NCBI GenBank assembly: GCA_963715025.1
Contig: CAVQQQ010000002.1
Span: 992,001-1,056,000 of the forward strand
DNA: 64,000 nucleotides
Direction: 5' to 3'
DNA from: DASSJT01 sp963715025
Lineage (GTDB): Bacteria; Actinomycetota; Actinomycetes; Actinomycetales; Dermatophilaceae
Made by a program: the position numbers and the translations under genes. Numbering within the stretch: the stretch's first letter is position 1; the number at the start of each line of letters is the position of its first letter. Positions 45,983-55,196 of the stretch are shown here, in pieces. Below the pieces are notes generated by a model that was not told the DNA's origin, searched no databases, and was given only the letters and a program-made list of their open reading frames with translations.

Positions 45983-47005
45983 ATGACTGCACTCGCCCCC
46001 AAGGGGACCGGAACTCTCGTCACCTCCACCGGATCGGCGCACGCCCGCATCATGGGCGTCGGCGGCTACCGGCCCGAGCGCGTGGTCCCCAACTCGGAGA
46101 TCGTCGACGCCATCAACTCCTCCGACCAGTGGATCCAAGAGCGCTCCGGCATCAGGGAGCGCCGCTGGGCCGCCAAGGACGAGTCCGTGGTGGACATGGC
46201 CGAGGCCGCAGCTCGTGACGCCATCGCCGCGGCCGGCCTCGCGCCGGCACAGGTCGATGCCGTCATCGTCTCGACCGTCACCCACCCCTACCAGACTCCT
46301 GCGGCTGCGCCGATCCTCGCCGACCGCCTTGGGATCCAGGCCGCAGCGTTCGACATCGGCGCCGCGTGCGCGGGCTACTGCCATGGCATCGCCCTGGCCA
46401 GCGATATGGTTCGCGGAGGCAGCGCACAGCACGTGGTGGTCGTCGGCGTGGAGAAGCTCTCCGACTTCACCGACCCACACGACCGCGGCACGGCGTTCAT
46501 CTTCGGCGACGGCGCCGGCGCGGCAGTCGTAGGCCCCTCGGACACCCCCGCCATCGGCCCCACGATCTGGGGCAGCGACGGGTCGCAGTGGAAGACCATC
46601 ATGCAGCGCGACAGCTGGACGGAACTGCGCGACGCGGGTGGGCACGGTTCGCCGGCAATCGGCATGGCGGGCCACTCGGTCTTCCGCTGGGCGGTCTGGG
46701 GCATGGCCCCCGTCGCGCAGAAGGCGCTCGACGCCGCCGGCGTCCGCACCGAGGACCTCGACGCCTTCATCCCCCACCAGGCCAACATGCGCATCATCGA
46801 CGCGATGATCAAGCAGCTCAAGCTGCCTGCCGATATCCCGGTGGCCCGCGACATCGCCGAGACCGCAAACACCTCGGCCGCGTCCATCCCGCTCGCCACT
46901 GAGCGCATGCTGCGCGAGGGTGAGGTGCCCCATGGTGGGCTGGCCCTCCAGATCGGATTCGGTGCCGGCCTGGTCTACGCGGCCCAGGTCGTCGTTCTCC
47001 CGTAG
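45983..47005 (+). CDS. fabH: 3-oxoacyl-ACP synthase III
   Basis: 340 residues. Cys129 in GAACAGYC, His in PHQANMRI and Asn in ETANTSAAS form the KAS III triad. It starts fatty-acid chains by condensing acyl-CoA with malonyl-ACP; in actinobacteria it commonly uses branched starters, and the sequence does not settle the preference. Confidence 0.97.
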   Translation: MTALAPKGTGTLVTSTGSAHARIMGVGGYRPERVVPNSEIVDAINSSDQWIQERSGIRERRWAAKDESVVDMAEAAARDAIAAAGLAPAQVDAVIVSTVTHPYQTPAAAPILADRLGIQAAAFDIGAACAGYCHGIALASDMVRGGSAQHVVVVGVEKLSDFTDPHDRGTAFIFGDGAGAAVVGPSDTPAIGPTIWGSDGSQWKTIMQRDSWTELRDAGGHGSPAIGMAGHSVFRWAVWGMAPVAQKALDAAGVRTEDLDAFIPHQANMRIIDAMIKQLKLPADIPVARDIAETANTSAASIPLATERMLREGEVPHGGLALQIGFGAGLVYAAQVVVLP

Positions 47006-47091
47006 CAGAGACTCCCGCCGGTCTGACGGGTGATTTCGGGCCAGTTTGATTGCAGTTGAATGGAATCCACTCATAGGTAGGAGCAGCAGAA

Positions 47092-47340
47092 ATGGCTCAG
47101 AGCGAGCAGGAGATCCTCCAGGGTCTGGCTGACATCGTCAACGAGGAGACCGGTCTCGACCAGGACTCGGTGCAGCCCGACAAGTCCTTCACAGAGGACC
47201 TCGACATCGACTCCCTCTCGATGATGACGATCGTCGTCAACGCCGAGGAGAAGTTCGGCGTGCGCATCCCCGACGACGAGGTCAAGAACCTCAAGACCGT
47301 CGGCGACGCCGTCGGCTACATCGCTGCCAACCAAGGCTGA
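47092..47340 (+). CDS. acpP: Acyl carrier protein
   Basis: 82 residues, acidic, four-helix. Ser41 in DIDSLSM takes the phosphopantetheine arm. GTAGGAG lies ten bases before the ATG. It carries growing acyl chains. Separated from fabH by 86 bases, which may hold an extra promoter because acyl carrier protein is needed in excess. Confidence 0.97.
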   Translation: MAQSEQEILQGLADIVNEETGLDQDSVQPDKSFTEDLDIDSLSMMTIVVNAEEKFGVRIPDDEVKNLKTVGDAVGYIAANQG

Positions 47341-47490
47341 CCCACGCGGTCCGCGGCCGGGGTTGCGCGGGGCGCCCAGCCGGGTGACCCCGGACCGGGC
47401 CGCGGACCGGCGGCCTGGACCTGACCCGCTGACCGGGGCCACCCGGCATACCCGCTCGTGACGGAGCCCGACCAAGGAGCACAGCCGACC

Positions 47491-48735
47491 ATGACCACCA
47501 ATCGACGTGTCGTCGTCACCGGCCTGGGGGCCACCACCCCTGTGGGCGGGACGGTGCAGGAGACGTGGGACGCCATCCTCGCCGGCGAGTCCGGCGCACG
47601 GCCCCTCCCCGAGGAGTGGGTGACCCAGCACCAGCTGCCGGTCACCTTTGCCGCCACCATCAAGACCTCTCCAGAAGCGGTGCTGTCGCGGGTCGAGACC
47701 AAGCGGCTCGACCCGAGCGGACAGTACGCCCTCGTCGCCTCCCGCGAGGCCTGGGCGGACGCGGGTGACCCGGAGGTCGAGCCCGAGCGGCTCGGCGTTG
47801 CCATCGGCACCGGCATCGGCGGGGTGTGGACGCTGCTGAACGCCTGGGACACCCTGCGCGAGAAGGGTCCCCGGCGCGTGCTGCCCCTCACTGTCCCGAT
47901 GCTCATGCCCAACAGCGCCTCCGGCAACGTGTCGCTGGCCCTCGGCGCGCGGGCGGGCGCCCACACAACCGTGTCGGCATGCGCCTCCGGTGCCGAGTCC
48001 ATGGGCTACGCCATGGAGATGATCAAGAGCGGCCGCGCCGATGTCATGGTCGCCGGCGGCACCGAGGCAGCAATCCATCCGCTGCCGATCGCGGGCTTCG
48101 CCGCCATGCAGGCGCTCTCGACCCGCAACGATGACCCGACGCATGCCTCGCGCCCCTACGACAAGGACCGCGACGGCTTCGTCCTCGGCGAGGGTGCCGG
48201 TGTGGTCGTGCTCGAGTCCGAGGAGTTTGCCCGGGCCCGCGGGGCCAGGATCTACGCCGAGCTTGCTGGCATGGGCATGTCATCTGACTCCCATCACATC
48301 ACCGCACCCGACCCGGTCGGCGCCGGCGCCTCGCGGGCCATGCTCGAGGCGGTGCAGCGCGCCGGGGTTTCGCCCGAGGACATCGCCCACATCAATGCCC
48401 ACGCGACCTCGACCCCGGTTGGAGACGTGGCCGAGTCGGCCGCGATCCGGCGCGCCTTCGGCGCAGCGGCAGATGGTATGCCGGTCAGCGCCACCAAGTC
48501 GATGACCGGTCACCTGCTCGGTGCAGCCGGTGCCCTTGAGGGGGTTCTCGCGATCCTGGCGATCTACCACCGCCTGGCTCCGGCCACGACGAACATCGAC
48601 AACTTCGACCCCGAGGTCGAGCTCGACGTCATCCGCGGCGAGCATCGCAAACTGCCGGATGGCGACATCGCCGTGCTGAACAACTCCTTCGGCTTCGGCG
48701 GCCACAACGTGGCCATGACGGTCAAGAGCCTCTAG
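47491..48735 (+). CDS. fabF: 3-oxoacyl-ACP synthase II
   Basis: 414 residues from the ATG at 47491, with AAGGAG upstream; an in-frame GTG at 47458 is less likely. Catalytic Cys164 in VSACASGAE, His in HINAHATSTP and KSMTGHLLGAAG form the KAS II site. It elongates acyl-ACP with malonyl-ACP. Last gene of the cluster, followed by a strong terminator. Confidence 0.97.
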   Translation: MTTNRRVVVTGLGATTPVGGTVQETWDAILAGESGARPLPEEWVTQHQLPVTFAATIKTSPEAVLSRVETKRLDPSGQYALVASREAWADAGDPEVEPERLGVAIGTGIGGVWTLLNAWDTLREKGPRRVLPLTVPMLMPNSASGNVSLALGARAGAHTTVSACASGAESMGYAMEMIKSGRADVMVAGGTEAAIHPLPIAGFAAMQALSTRNDDPTHASRPYDKDRDGFVLGEGAGVVVLESEEFARARGARIYAELAGMGMSSDSHHITAPDPVGAGASRAMLEAVQRAGVSPEDIAHINAHATSTPVGDVAESAAIRRAFGAAADGMPVSATKSMTGHLLGAAGALEGVLAILAIYHRLAPATTNIDNFDPEVELDVIRGEHRKLPDGDIAVLNNSFGFGGHNVAMTVKSL

Positions 48736-48770
48736 CCCCCGAACCAGCCGGCGATGCCGGCTCCGTCCAC

Positions 48771-48807
48771 AAAGGGACCCCGTTCCGTCCTCCGGAGGGG
48801 TCCCTTT
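48771..48807. terminator. Terminator after fabF
   Basis: Eleven perfect base pairs (AAAGGGACCCC with its complement) with a small inner stem; the stem begins with A-run and ends with T-run, so it works in both directions. A second short hairpin lies at 48746-48762. It stops fabF and the convergent glycosyltransferase gene. Confidence 0.85.
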
Positions 48808-48857
48808 GCGCGTTGCAGTGGCCTGGGCCGAGAACGTGCAACCTGACACCATGCCCG

Positions 48858-51110
48858 CTAGTGCGGCTTCGTCGTCGGGCTGCGCCCAGGCTTGGTCCTC
48901 GTCACGCTCGAAGGCGAGACAGTGCTGGGACGGGGGACTGTGCTGGTGCTGCTCGTGGACAGCGGCGGGGGCGGCGCAGTCGTCACCGCGGACGGCGTCG
49001 AGGTCGTCGTCGTGCTCGGGGCCGTGGTGGTCGTCGTCGACCAGGTCCACGGTGTCGTGGTCGTGGTCGAGGTCGACGTGGACCGGGGCGGCGAAGCCTC
49101 GCGAGGTTTCCCGATCGACGTGACTGGCTGGCGTGGCGTCTGGTTGGACCCGGGCTGGATCACCACGAACAGCAGGCCTGCGACCGCGGCGCCACCGAGG
49201 ATGCTCACCACGGGGAGGGTCCGGTTGCCTGGCCGCCACCAGCCACGAGTCCGCTCGGTGCTCCGGTGTCGGCGGAGCGCCTCCGGAAGATCGGCGCGGA
49301 GGGCTGCGACGCTGTGGACCGGCGCAGCGAGCCAGCCGGCCACCGGCACGACCAGGAGTGCTGACAGGAGCAGCGTCACGGGCTTGGGCGCCAGAGCGAT
49401 GGCGAGGACAGCTGATGTCGTGGCCGCGGCTGCCAGGGCGATCTCCGCCCGGTGGGCGCGCATAGCATCGAGCCATCGGACATCGCTGCGAACCTTGGGC
49501 GTCCGCAGGAACACGCCCTCGGGCTCGAGCAGGCCGCGGACGCAGGCCATGGACACCACCCAGCCCAGGGACATCCACACGAAGAAGACCCCGACCGCAT
49601 CGCCCCACGAGATGCCCCGGCCGACCGTCTTGACCGCAGCCACGGCCCGGACCAGGCCGACCGCGATCAGGGCTGGTACGGCGACCAGAATCAGCCCGGT
49701 CAGGCGGCGAACGACGAGGCCGTCGCCGAAGGCGAGGTCGAGCAGGCTGGCGACCACCACGATCGAGAACATCAGCCCCAGCAGGTCGCCGAACCACTGG
49801 ACGCCTCCGGAGAGGTAGGCCAGCCGCTGGGCGAGGCTGAGCCGGGTGGAGCGGCTCCAGGGCATCAGCTCGCTCCAGTGCCGCCGGAGGATCTGCATGC
49901 CCCCGAAACACCACCGGAACCGCTGCCGCTTCAGCGCCTCGAAGGTGAGGGGCATGATGCCGTGGCCGTAGCTGTGGTCGAGGTGGTGGCCAGTCCAGCC
50001 CGCCGCGAGCAGGCGCAGCGATAGCTCGGCGTCCTCGGTGACACACCATTCGTCCCACCGGCCGACGTCGCGCAGGGCCGACCGGCGGACCAGTCCCATG
50101 GTGCCGCCGAAGATGGCGCTGTCGCGCTCGTCCCTGGACTGCTGCGAGACAGCGAAGAAGTAGTCGTAGCTGTAGTAGAGCCGTCGCAGGTAGCCAGCGT
50201 GGTTCCAGTCGCGGTAGTCCTGCGGCGTCTGGACGAAGCCAACCCGCGGATCTTCGAAGGCGCCCACCGTCTCGCGGAGCCAGTTCGGCTCGACCTGGTA
50301 GTCGGCGTCGACGACCGCGATGATGCTCGCGCGGGGGTCGGCTTGGTCCTCACCGAAGTTGAGCGCGCCTGACTTGAAGCCCGGCCACTCCAGGAGGCGG
50401 TGGTACCGCATGACCGAGGGGTAGGTCGCGCAGTATCGGGCAACGGGCAGCCACAGGTCTTCGTCCTCGGTGTTGTTGTCGAGGAGTAGCACCTCGAAGT
50501 TGGGATAGTCGAGCCGCCGCAGCGACTCGAGGGTCTCGATCACCAGGTCCGGCGGCTCGTTGTGGCTGGGCACGTGGATCGAGACGAAGGGCACGTCCGC
50601 GTCGGGGGCCAGTGCGGCGGCCGCCGCGGGAAGGCGGCGGTCCCAGTGCCGCGAGCCGATGACGTCGAAGATCTCCCAGCCGTAGGCGAGCAGCAACAGC
50701 CAGGCCATCAGCTCGAGCACCCAGAGGAGCCACGCCCCCACGAGGGCGCCCCAGCCGAGCCCGGAGCCCACGGTCCACGCCGCCATGGCGACGACGTAGG
50801 CGCCGCCGGCGACGACCGTCAGGGACCACCCCGCGTGGGCCCACACGTCCCAGCGGCGGGTGATCGGCAGCCACGGCAGGGTCAGCAGCCACAGCACGAG
50901 ACAGCTGCCAAGAAGCTGCCCGAGAGTCGACCACGGCGCCAGAACCAGGGCGCCCACTACCAGGGGCAGGAGCGGTGCTGCCGCGCGAACCCCCGTGGCG
51001 GCGCTGCTGCCGTGTCGCGAGGAGGTCGGCGTGGTGCGCTGGGCCATCACCAGTGCAAGCAGGGTCGCGAGCGCAGCCGCCAGCACCCCCACGGCGACGC
51101 CCGTGCCCAT
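48858..51110 (-). CDS. Membrane glycosyltransferase, GT2 (cellulose-synthase-like)
   Basis: 750 residues. Four N-terminal membrane helices, a cytoplasmic GT-A domain with FVSIHVPSHNEPPD, DAD in VVDADYQ, TEDAELS and QRFRW (the D,D,D,QxxRW set), then four C-terminal helices. The last 110 residues are very rich in Thr, Ser and Pro with no other domain. Such processive enzymes make beta-linked polysaccharides and export them. The sugar is unknown. A possibly structured leader lies upstream. Confidence 0.88.
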   Translation of the reverse strand: MGTGVAVGVLAAALATLLALVMAQRTTPTSSRHGSSAATGVRAAAPLLPLVVGALVLAPWSTLGQLLGSCLVLWLLTLPWLPITRRWDVWAHAGWSLTVVAGGAYVVAMAAWTVGSGLGWGALVGAWLLWVLELMAWLLLLAYGWEIFDVIGSRHWDRRLPAAAAALAPDADVPFVSIHVPSHNEPPDLVIETLESLRRLDYPNFEVLLLDNNTEDEDLWLPVARYCATYPSVMRYHRLLEWPGFKSGALNFGEDQADPRASIIAVVDADYQVEPNWLRETVGAFEDPRVGFVQTPQDYRDWNHAGYLRRLYYSYDYFFAVSQQSRDERDSAIFGGTMGLVRRSALRDVGRWDEWCVTEDAELSLRLLAAGWTGHHLDHSYGHGIMPLTFEALKRQRFRWCFGGMQILRRHWSELMPWSRSTRLSLAQRLAYLSGGVQWFGDLLGLMFSIVVVASLLDLAFGDGLVVRRLTGLILVAVPALIAVGLVRAVAAVKTVGRGISWGDAVGVFFVWMSLGWVVSMACVRGLLEPEGVFLRTPKVRSDVRWLDAMRAHRAEIALAAAATTSAVLAIALAPKPVTLLLSALLVVPVAGWLAAPVHSVAALRADLPEALRRHRSTERTRGWWRPGNRTLPVVSILGGAAVAGLLFVVIQPGSNQTPRQPVTSIGKPREASPPRSTSTSTTTTTPWTWSTTTTTAPSTTTTSTPSAVTTAPPPPLSTSSTSTVPRPSTVSPSSVTRTKPGRSPTTKPH

Positions 51111-51119
51111 CCCAACCTC

Positions 51120-51365
51120 CTTGGGCGGACGTCGGGCCCACCCTCAAGCCGCCGGGGAGTCTACCCCTGTGCCGGGGGACACCGGCCGCATGGCTTGTGC
51201 CCGGTTTACGTCTCCGCCTCCGACCCGGCTGCCGCCGGCCCACGTCATGTCTCGAGCCCCACCCGGGTTCGCAAGTTGTGGAACTGGCGGGTTTCCGGCC
51301 AAGGCCAAGCCGCCCACCGTCAAGAGCGCCAGCTGTCGGCGGGTACGACACACGGGAATGGTCAT
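51120..51365 (-). promoter_or_regulatory. Possible structured leader of the glycosyltransferase gene
   Basis: The 250 bases upstream of the GT2 start contain several GC-rich hairpins, including GCCGG/CCGGC and GGGG/CCCC stems. A region with GCGAACC and, later, GGCAGCCGGGTCGG resembles parts of cyclic-di-GMP riboswitches of class I, though the core ACGCAAAGCC is not present as such. A 73-residue frame with a signal-like start covers it and could instead be a small secreted protein. Confidence 0.3.
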
Positions 51366-51515
51366 GGCCTGACGGTGTCATCGGCTCGGGACACCACCTG
51401 GGGACCAAAGCCCGGGCACGGCCCCGGCACTGGGTTCCGCAGCGTCCTGCACCCCGCGGACGAGAATGCACCCAGCCCCCGGCGCGAGGCCGGGCGGCTG
51501 GGTGCCCCCTGAGTC

Positions 51516-52031
51516 TCAGCCCACTTTGTGAAGCCAGCGGACGGGAGCCCCGTCGCCGGCATACCTGAATGGCTCCAGCTCGTCGTCCCAGTCAGTGCCC
51601 AGCAGCTCCTCGAGCATCTCCGCCACCGCCTCGGGCGAGCCCTGGGCCAGCATCAGCACCTCGCGCAGGCGGTCCTCGTTGACAACGGCGTCGCCGGACG
51701 CGGAGATCCAGGTGTGGTGAATACCGAGACTTGGTGTGTGGGACCACCGCGACCCGTCGGCGCCGGGGCTGGGGTCCTCGGTGACCTCATAGCGCAGGTT
51801 GTCCCAGCCCCGCAGGGCACTGGCGATCTTGGCGCCAGTGCCCTGCTCCCCGGCCCAGGACAGCTCGGTGCGCATGAGGTTGGCCCCGGCCGGCTGCGTG
51901 GTCCAGTCGAGGTGGACGCGGGTGCCCAGCAGGGATTCGAGGGCCCACGTGATGTGCGGGCACAGCGCAGCGGGGGTCGAGTGGATGAACACCACCCCCC
52001 GGGTCATGACACGCGGCATCGCGACAGACAT
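51516..52031 (-). CDS. DUF3145-family protein
   Basis: 171 residues from the ATG at 52031, with AGGAGG five bases upstream. Family features: RGVVFIHSTPAALCPHITWA, LRTEL-like middle, then LHHTWIS and a C-terminal YAGDGAPVRWLHKVG-type end. In many actinobacteria it is near fabF. Function unknown; it may be linked to lipid metabolism by synteny. Confidence 0.9.
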   Translation of the reverse strand: MSVAMPRVMTRGVVFIHSTPAALCPHITWALESLLGTRVHLDWTTQPAGANLMRTELSWAGEQGTGAKIASALRGWDNLRYEVTEDPSPGADGSRWSHTPSLGIHHTWISASGDAVVNEDRLREVLMLAQGSPEAVAEMLEELLGTDWDDELEPFRYAGDGAPVRWLHKVG

Positions 52032-52244
52032 CCGGACCTCCTGTGTGCTGTGGACGTCTTCCCCAACGCCACGCTCGACTCAGGAGGCCAGCTGACAGTT
52101 GCCGGCGACTCACGCTGTGCGCGTGAGTCGCCTCACGCGGTTTGTTGCGCACATTCTGCACCAGAACTCACATCAGGACCAGCACCCCCACCGGTGTCTT
52201 TGGCACCGTCGGTCGCTCTGAGTGACGGCCGATAGGCTGCCATC

Positions 52245-52880
52245 GTGCTGATCCATCCGTGGGACGCCGCCACCAGTGGCGAGGAATGGCGGGCGGTCCT
52301 GGATGCCTTCCCGTTCGGACAGCTGATCGCCCCTGGAGGCAGGGAGCGCGAGCTGCCCGTGGTGGTGCCGACGCATTTCCACTTCGACGGCGGCGCCACG
52401 GTCGAGCTCCACCTCGCCCGTCCCAACCCGGTCTGGCGGGCACTCGAGGAGCGGCCGCGCGCGCTGCTGACTGTGGTCGCCGACTACGTGTACGTTCCTG
52501 CGGCGGTGAACGCGGACCCTGGATCCGACCCCGACCTCGGGATCCCCACGAGCTATTACGCCGCGGTCCAGGCTGCCTGCGATGTCGAGGTTGTCGACGA
52601 CCCGTTAGAGAAGTCGGCGATCCTCAACCGCCAACTGGCTCGCTTCGAGCCGCCCGGGTCCTCGCGGCTGCCCGTCGAGGTGGCGACCGAGTCCGACAGG
52701 CGGCAGCTGCCCGGCATACGTGGTCTGCGGCTGGCGATCACGGACGTGCGGGCCAAGTTCAAGTTCGGCGGCAACAAGACTCGCGAGCATCGGGAGCTCA
52801 TCGCTGGCGCGCTGGCCGGGCGCTCCGGTCCCATGGACCTCGCGGCCCGGCAGCGGCTCCTGTCGCGCCCGGGCGGCTAG
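52245..52880 (+). CDS. FMN-binding negative regulator-family (PaiB-like) protein
   Basis: 211 residues from the GTG at 52245. Split-barrel FMN-binding pattern: PFGQLIAPGG, THFHFDGG, HLARPNPVWRALEE, DYVYVPAA, and the end KFKFGGNKT. PaiB-type proteins were named as repressors of sporulation and protease genes but act more generally as FMN-binding proteins. Partner unknown. Confidence 0.85.
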   Translation: MLIHPWDAATSGEEWRAVLDAFPFGQLIAPGGRERELPVVVPTHFHFDGGATVELHLARPNPVWRALEERPRALLTVVADYVYVPAAVNADPGSDPDLGIPTSYYAAVQAACDVEVVDDPLEKSAILNRQLARFEPPGSSRLPVEVATESDRRQLPGIRGLRLAITDVRAKFKFGGNKTREHRELIAGALAGRSGPMDLAARQRLLSRPGG

Positions 52881-52930
52881 CGGCGGCACCGCAGTCCGAG
52901 TGCGGTGCGGGGCTGGGCAGCGCCCGCAAC

Positions 52931-52968
52931 ATGTCACGGGCGGCAGTAGCTACTGCCGCCCGTGACAT
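52931..52968. terminator. 38-base perfect palindrome, bidirectional terminator
   Basis: Nineteen-base arms (begin ATGTCACGGGCGG) with no spacer, in the 120 bases between two convergent genes. As RNA it gives a 17-bp stem. Its symmetry also fits a protein-binding site. Confidence 0.7.
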
Positions 52969-53003
52969 CGCCTGGCGCTCAGCCCCAGTGAGGGGTTTGT
53001 CGG

Positions 53004-53489
53004 TCAGTTCGTTGCCGTCGGAGCCTGGCTGGTGCTGCCCGGCTGCCTCGGTCCGCCCTGCCCGCCGGGGCCGCCAGGACCGCCGACGATCACGTTGGTC
53101 ACGGCGAAGTTCTTGTCGATCGCAACGGTGATCTGCGTGCCGTCGGCGCGCACCATGTGCGCCTCGTACACCCCGTCCGAGTCGGTCTCGACCCGCTGGA
53201 TCGTCGCCTTGGGCTCCTTCGCCTTCGCCGCGGCGGTCACCTTGGCGGCGGTGTCGCCGGTGAGCAGCTTCTCGTCGGACCGCATCGGCTTGGTGGGGTC
53301 GGTGTTGCCGTTGGAGGCGTCACCGTGGCCAGCTGGCGGCTGGCCCTGGCCCGGCGTGGCGCTGCCGTATCCAGTGGACGCCGTCGGCGTGGACGTCTGG
53401 GCGTTGGCGAGTGATGCGCCGGTGATGGCGAGACCGACGGCAGCCGCCAGACCGGCCGCGGCGGTGATGAGGGTGGTCTTCTTCTGCAT
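53004..53489 (-). CDS. Secreted PepSY-domain protein
   Basis: 161 residues from the ATG at 53489. N-terminal signal peptide (KKTTLITAAAGLAAAVGLAITG, cut after SLANA). A Ser/Thr/Gly/Pro-rich stretch is followed by a PepSY-like domain with KVTAAAKAKEPKATIQRVE, YEAHMVRADG and ITVAIDKNFAV. PepSY modules bind and inhibit peptidases. The tail is Gly/Pro-rich. Confidence 0.8.
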   Translation of the reverse strand: MQKKTTLITAAAGLAAAVGLAITGASLANAQTSTPTASTGYGSATPGQGQPPAGHGDASNGNTDPTKPMRSDEKLLTGDTAAKVTAAAKAKEPKATIQRVETDSDGVYEAHMVRADGTQITVAIDKNFAVTNVIVGGPGGPGGQGGPRQPGSTSQAPTATN

Positions 53490-53664
53490 TAGCACTCCTT
53501 GGTGGGGGAACACCACCGTCCCCTGACGCTCTGTGACGGTACTGGCGGTAACCTATGCCGGGTCTGTCAACCGCGCGGATGCAGGCCCGCAGGCATGCTG
53601 GGCTGTAGGCCCGCGATAGGCTCGCCTGCGCTCGCTAGGCCCGGTATGCCGGATGGCCCAGCCA

Positions 53665-53738
53665 GGGGCAGTAGCTCAGTCGGTTAGAGCAGCGGACTCA
53701 TAATCCGTCGGTCCAGGGTTCAAGTCCCTGCTGCCCCA
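53665..53738 (+). tRNA. tRNA-Met(CAU)
   Basis: 74 bases. Acceptor GGGGCAG pairs with CTGCCCC, D-arm GCTCAGTCGGTTAGAGC, anticodon loop CTCATAA (CAT), T-loop TTCAAGT. CCA is not encoded. Elongator Met by sequence; an Ile2 tRNA with modified C34 has the same anticodon and cannot be fully excluded. Integration remnants follow its 3' end. Confidence 0.93.
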
Positions 53739-53765
53739 CAAGCCCGTTTATGCAGTCAGGCCATA

Positions 53766-53948
53766 TCCAGCGTCATGATCGCGGACCGATCGTGACAACC
53801 TGCTGGTCCTCAGTGTGCACATGGTGGGCAGCACTCGCAGAAATGGCCCTCTCGCGGGCTTCGTCCATCCTGTCCGCGAGCGCCTGGGCGTCTGTGTCGA
53901 ACAGGCCCGCGTACGTGTCCAGCGTCATGGTCGCGGACGCGTGGCCGA
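53766..53948. repeat. 21-base direct repeat pair near tRNA-Met
   Basis: 53766-53786 and 53928-53948 carry the same 21 bases (start TCCAGCGTCATG, end TCGCGGAC) with one difference. The second copy encodes the SATMTLD part of the recombinase fragment; the first overlaps that fragment's stop, a sign of local duplication. Confidence 0.7.
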
Positions 53949-53970
53949 GCATGTTCTGAACCCCCTTCAT
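53773..53970 (-). pseudogene. Tyrosine recombinase, C-terminal fragment
   Basis: 65 residues: GVQNMLGHASATMTLDTYAG carries the last catalytic His and Tyr of tyrosine recombinases. Everything before it is missing. The fragment points toward tRNA-Met, 35 bases from the tRNA 3' end, as expected for an element once integrated there. Confidence 0.85.
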
Positions 53971-54262
53971 TGAGGACCTGGAGCGGCTGGCCGAGCGACA
54001 CGGCGCACGGTTCTACGAGTTCGTACTCGACCTCGATGCTGCCGCGCTGGCGAAGCGCCTTGCCGAACGGGCCAGCAACCCAGATCGTTTGGAGCACGCG
54101 GTCAACAACCGGCTGGTTGGACCAAATGACCCCACCGCGCTCGTCCAGACCATCGAGTCACTTCGGCAGAGCCGCCCCCGCGCCTTGTGGGTGAATGCGG
54201 CAGGGTCCCTTTCCTCGACGCTCGGCATCTTGCGCGCCGCACTTCAAACACCGACGCCCTGA
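53968..54262 (+). pseudogene. C-terminal fragment of an ATP-binding/kinase-like protein
   Basis: An open frame without a start begins exactly where the recombinase fragment ends and reads FIEDLERLAERHGARFYEF, DLDAAALAKRLAERA, LGILRAAL to the stop at 54260-54262. It looks like the end of an AAA/kinase-type protein. The exact junction with the recombinase tail marks a deletion scar. Confidence 0.6.
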
Positions 54263-54373
54263 CATGCCGCTGGGCGCGCGGTTGTGCCGATGAGGAGGCG
54301 TGCTGTCCCAAGCAAACATGTCTCCAGCAAGGACACTCCCTGCTCCGGTCGCGGCGATCGAGGACCGTGATGA

Positions 54374-54805
54374 TCAGGCGTCGGGGGCATTGCTGGCGGT
54401 GCTGGTGATGCGGAACGTGGGATGGTCGCCCGGCTCGGGCAGCGCCCGGAACGTGCGGCCGACGGTGGGCAGCTTCCCGAATCGCCGTAAGTATGCGTCG
54501 ATCAGCGGAGGCGCCTGTTCGGGGGACACCTCAACGGCCGTGAACTCCTCCGTGCGGCCCCGCTTCGTCAGGCGCCCGCGCCCGGCGGCGCGAAGATTGC
54601 GTGACCATTCGGTGTGGCCGTAGGCACCCAGCAGATAGCGCTCACCGTCGTGTTCCAAGACGACCACCGGATTGGATCGCCACTCACCGGTGGTCCTTCC
54701 GGGCACTGATAGCAGACAGACCACCGACGGTTTGAACAACCGCGCCATGCGCCCGCCGATCACGCGCGCTCCCCAAGGCGGTCGCACATAAGCCCTCTTG
54801 GTCAT
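54374..54805 (-). CDS. Deazaflavin (F420)-dependent nitroreductase-family protein
   Basis: 143 residues from the ATG at 54805 (GGAAGGGG upstream). Landmarks: LLSVPGRTTGEWRSNPVVVLEHDG, then YGHTEWSRNLRAAGRG. Same family as 21580 and 61117 but a shorter, distinct subtype. Likely binds F420. Substrate unknown. Confidence 0.82.
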   Translation of the reverse strand: MTKRAYVRPPWGARVIGGRMARLFKPSVVCLLSVPGRTTGEWRSNPVVVLEHDGERYLLGAYGHTEWSRNLRAAGRGRLTKRGRTEEFTAVEVSPEQAPPLIDAYLRRFGKLPTVGRTFRALPEPGDHPTFRITSTASNAPDA

Positions 54806-55196
54806 CACGTTTCCCCTTCCGTTGATGCCGCGAGAGCCCGGCTGTCCGCAGCCGGGACGCACTTCTCGCGCCCTAATGCCAAAGGGATAAGACCCCATGC
54901 CTTCTCCATGCTTACCGCATGCAGCGACTGACGCCCACCGCATCCATTGACGGCTGGTCCCACCACGGTAGAGCCGGGGTGATCATCTTGCTGTGGTCAG
55001 CGTGGTCGCCCAACCCCAGAGCTGAAGGGGATCCGCCCACGTGTGCGGTCCGCCCCGCCGAACGACCGCACTCATTTGCCGCAGTCCGAGCGGTCGTGCC
55101 GAGATCCGCGAGGAACGGCCGATGCACAGGCCCCACCCCGCCTGCGCAATACGCGGGACCAGGTAGAAGCGGGCGCCCTACGATGAAGGCGGGAGG
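54806..55196. other. 391 bases without a supported gene
   Basis: Nothing recognised on either strand; presumably promoters of the flanking divergent genes. Confidence 0.5.

Noticed and set aside
51144..51365. 73-residue secreted protein
   Set aside because: It has a signal-like start but lies in the hairpin-rich leader of the GT2 gene, has no clear ribosome site and no family; listed only as an alternative reading.
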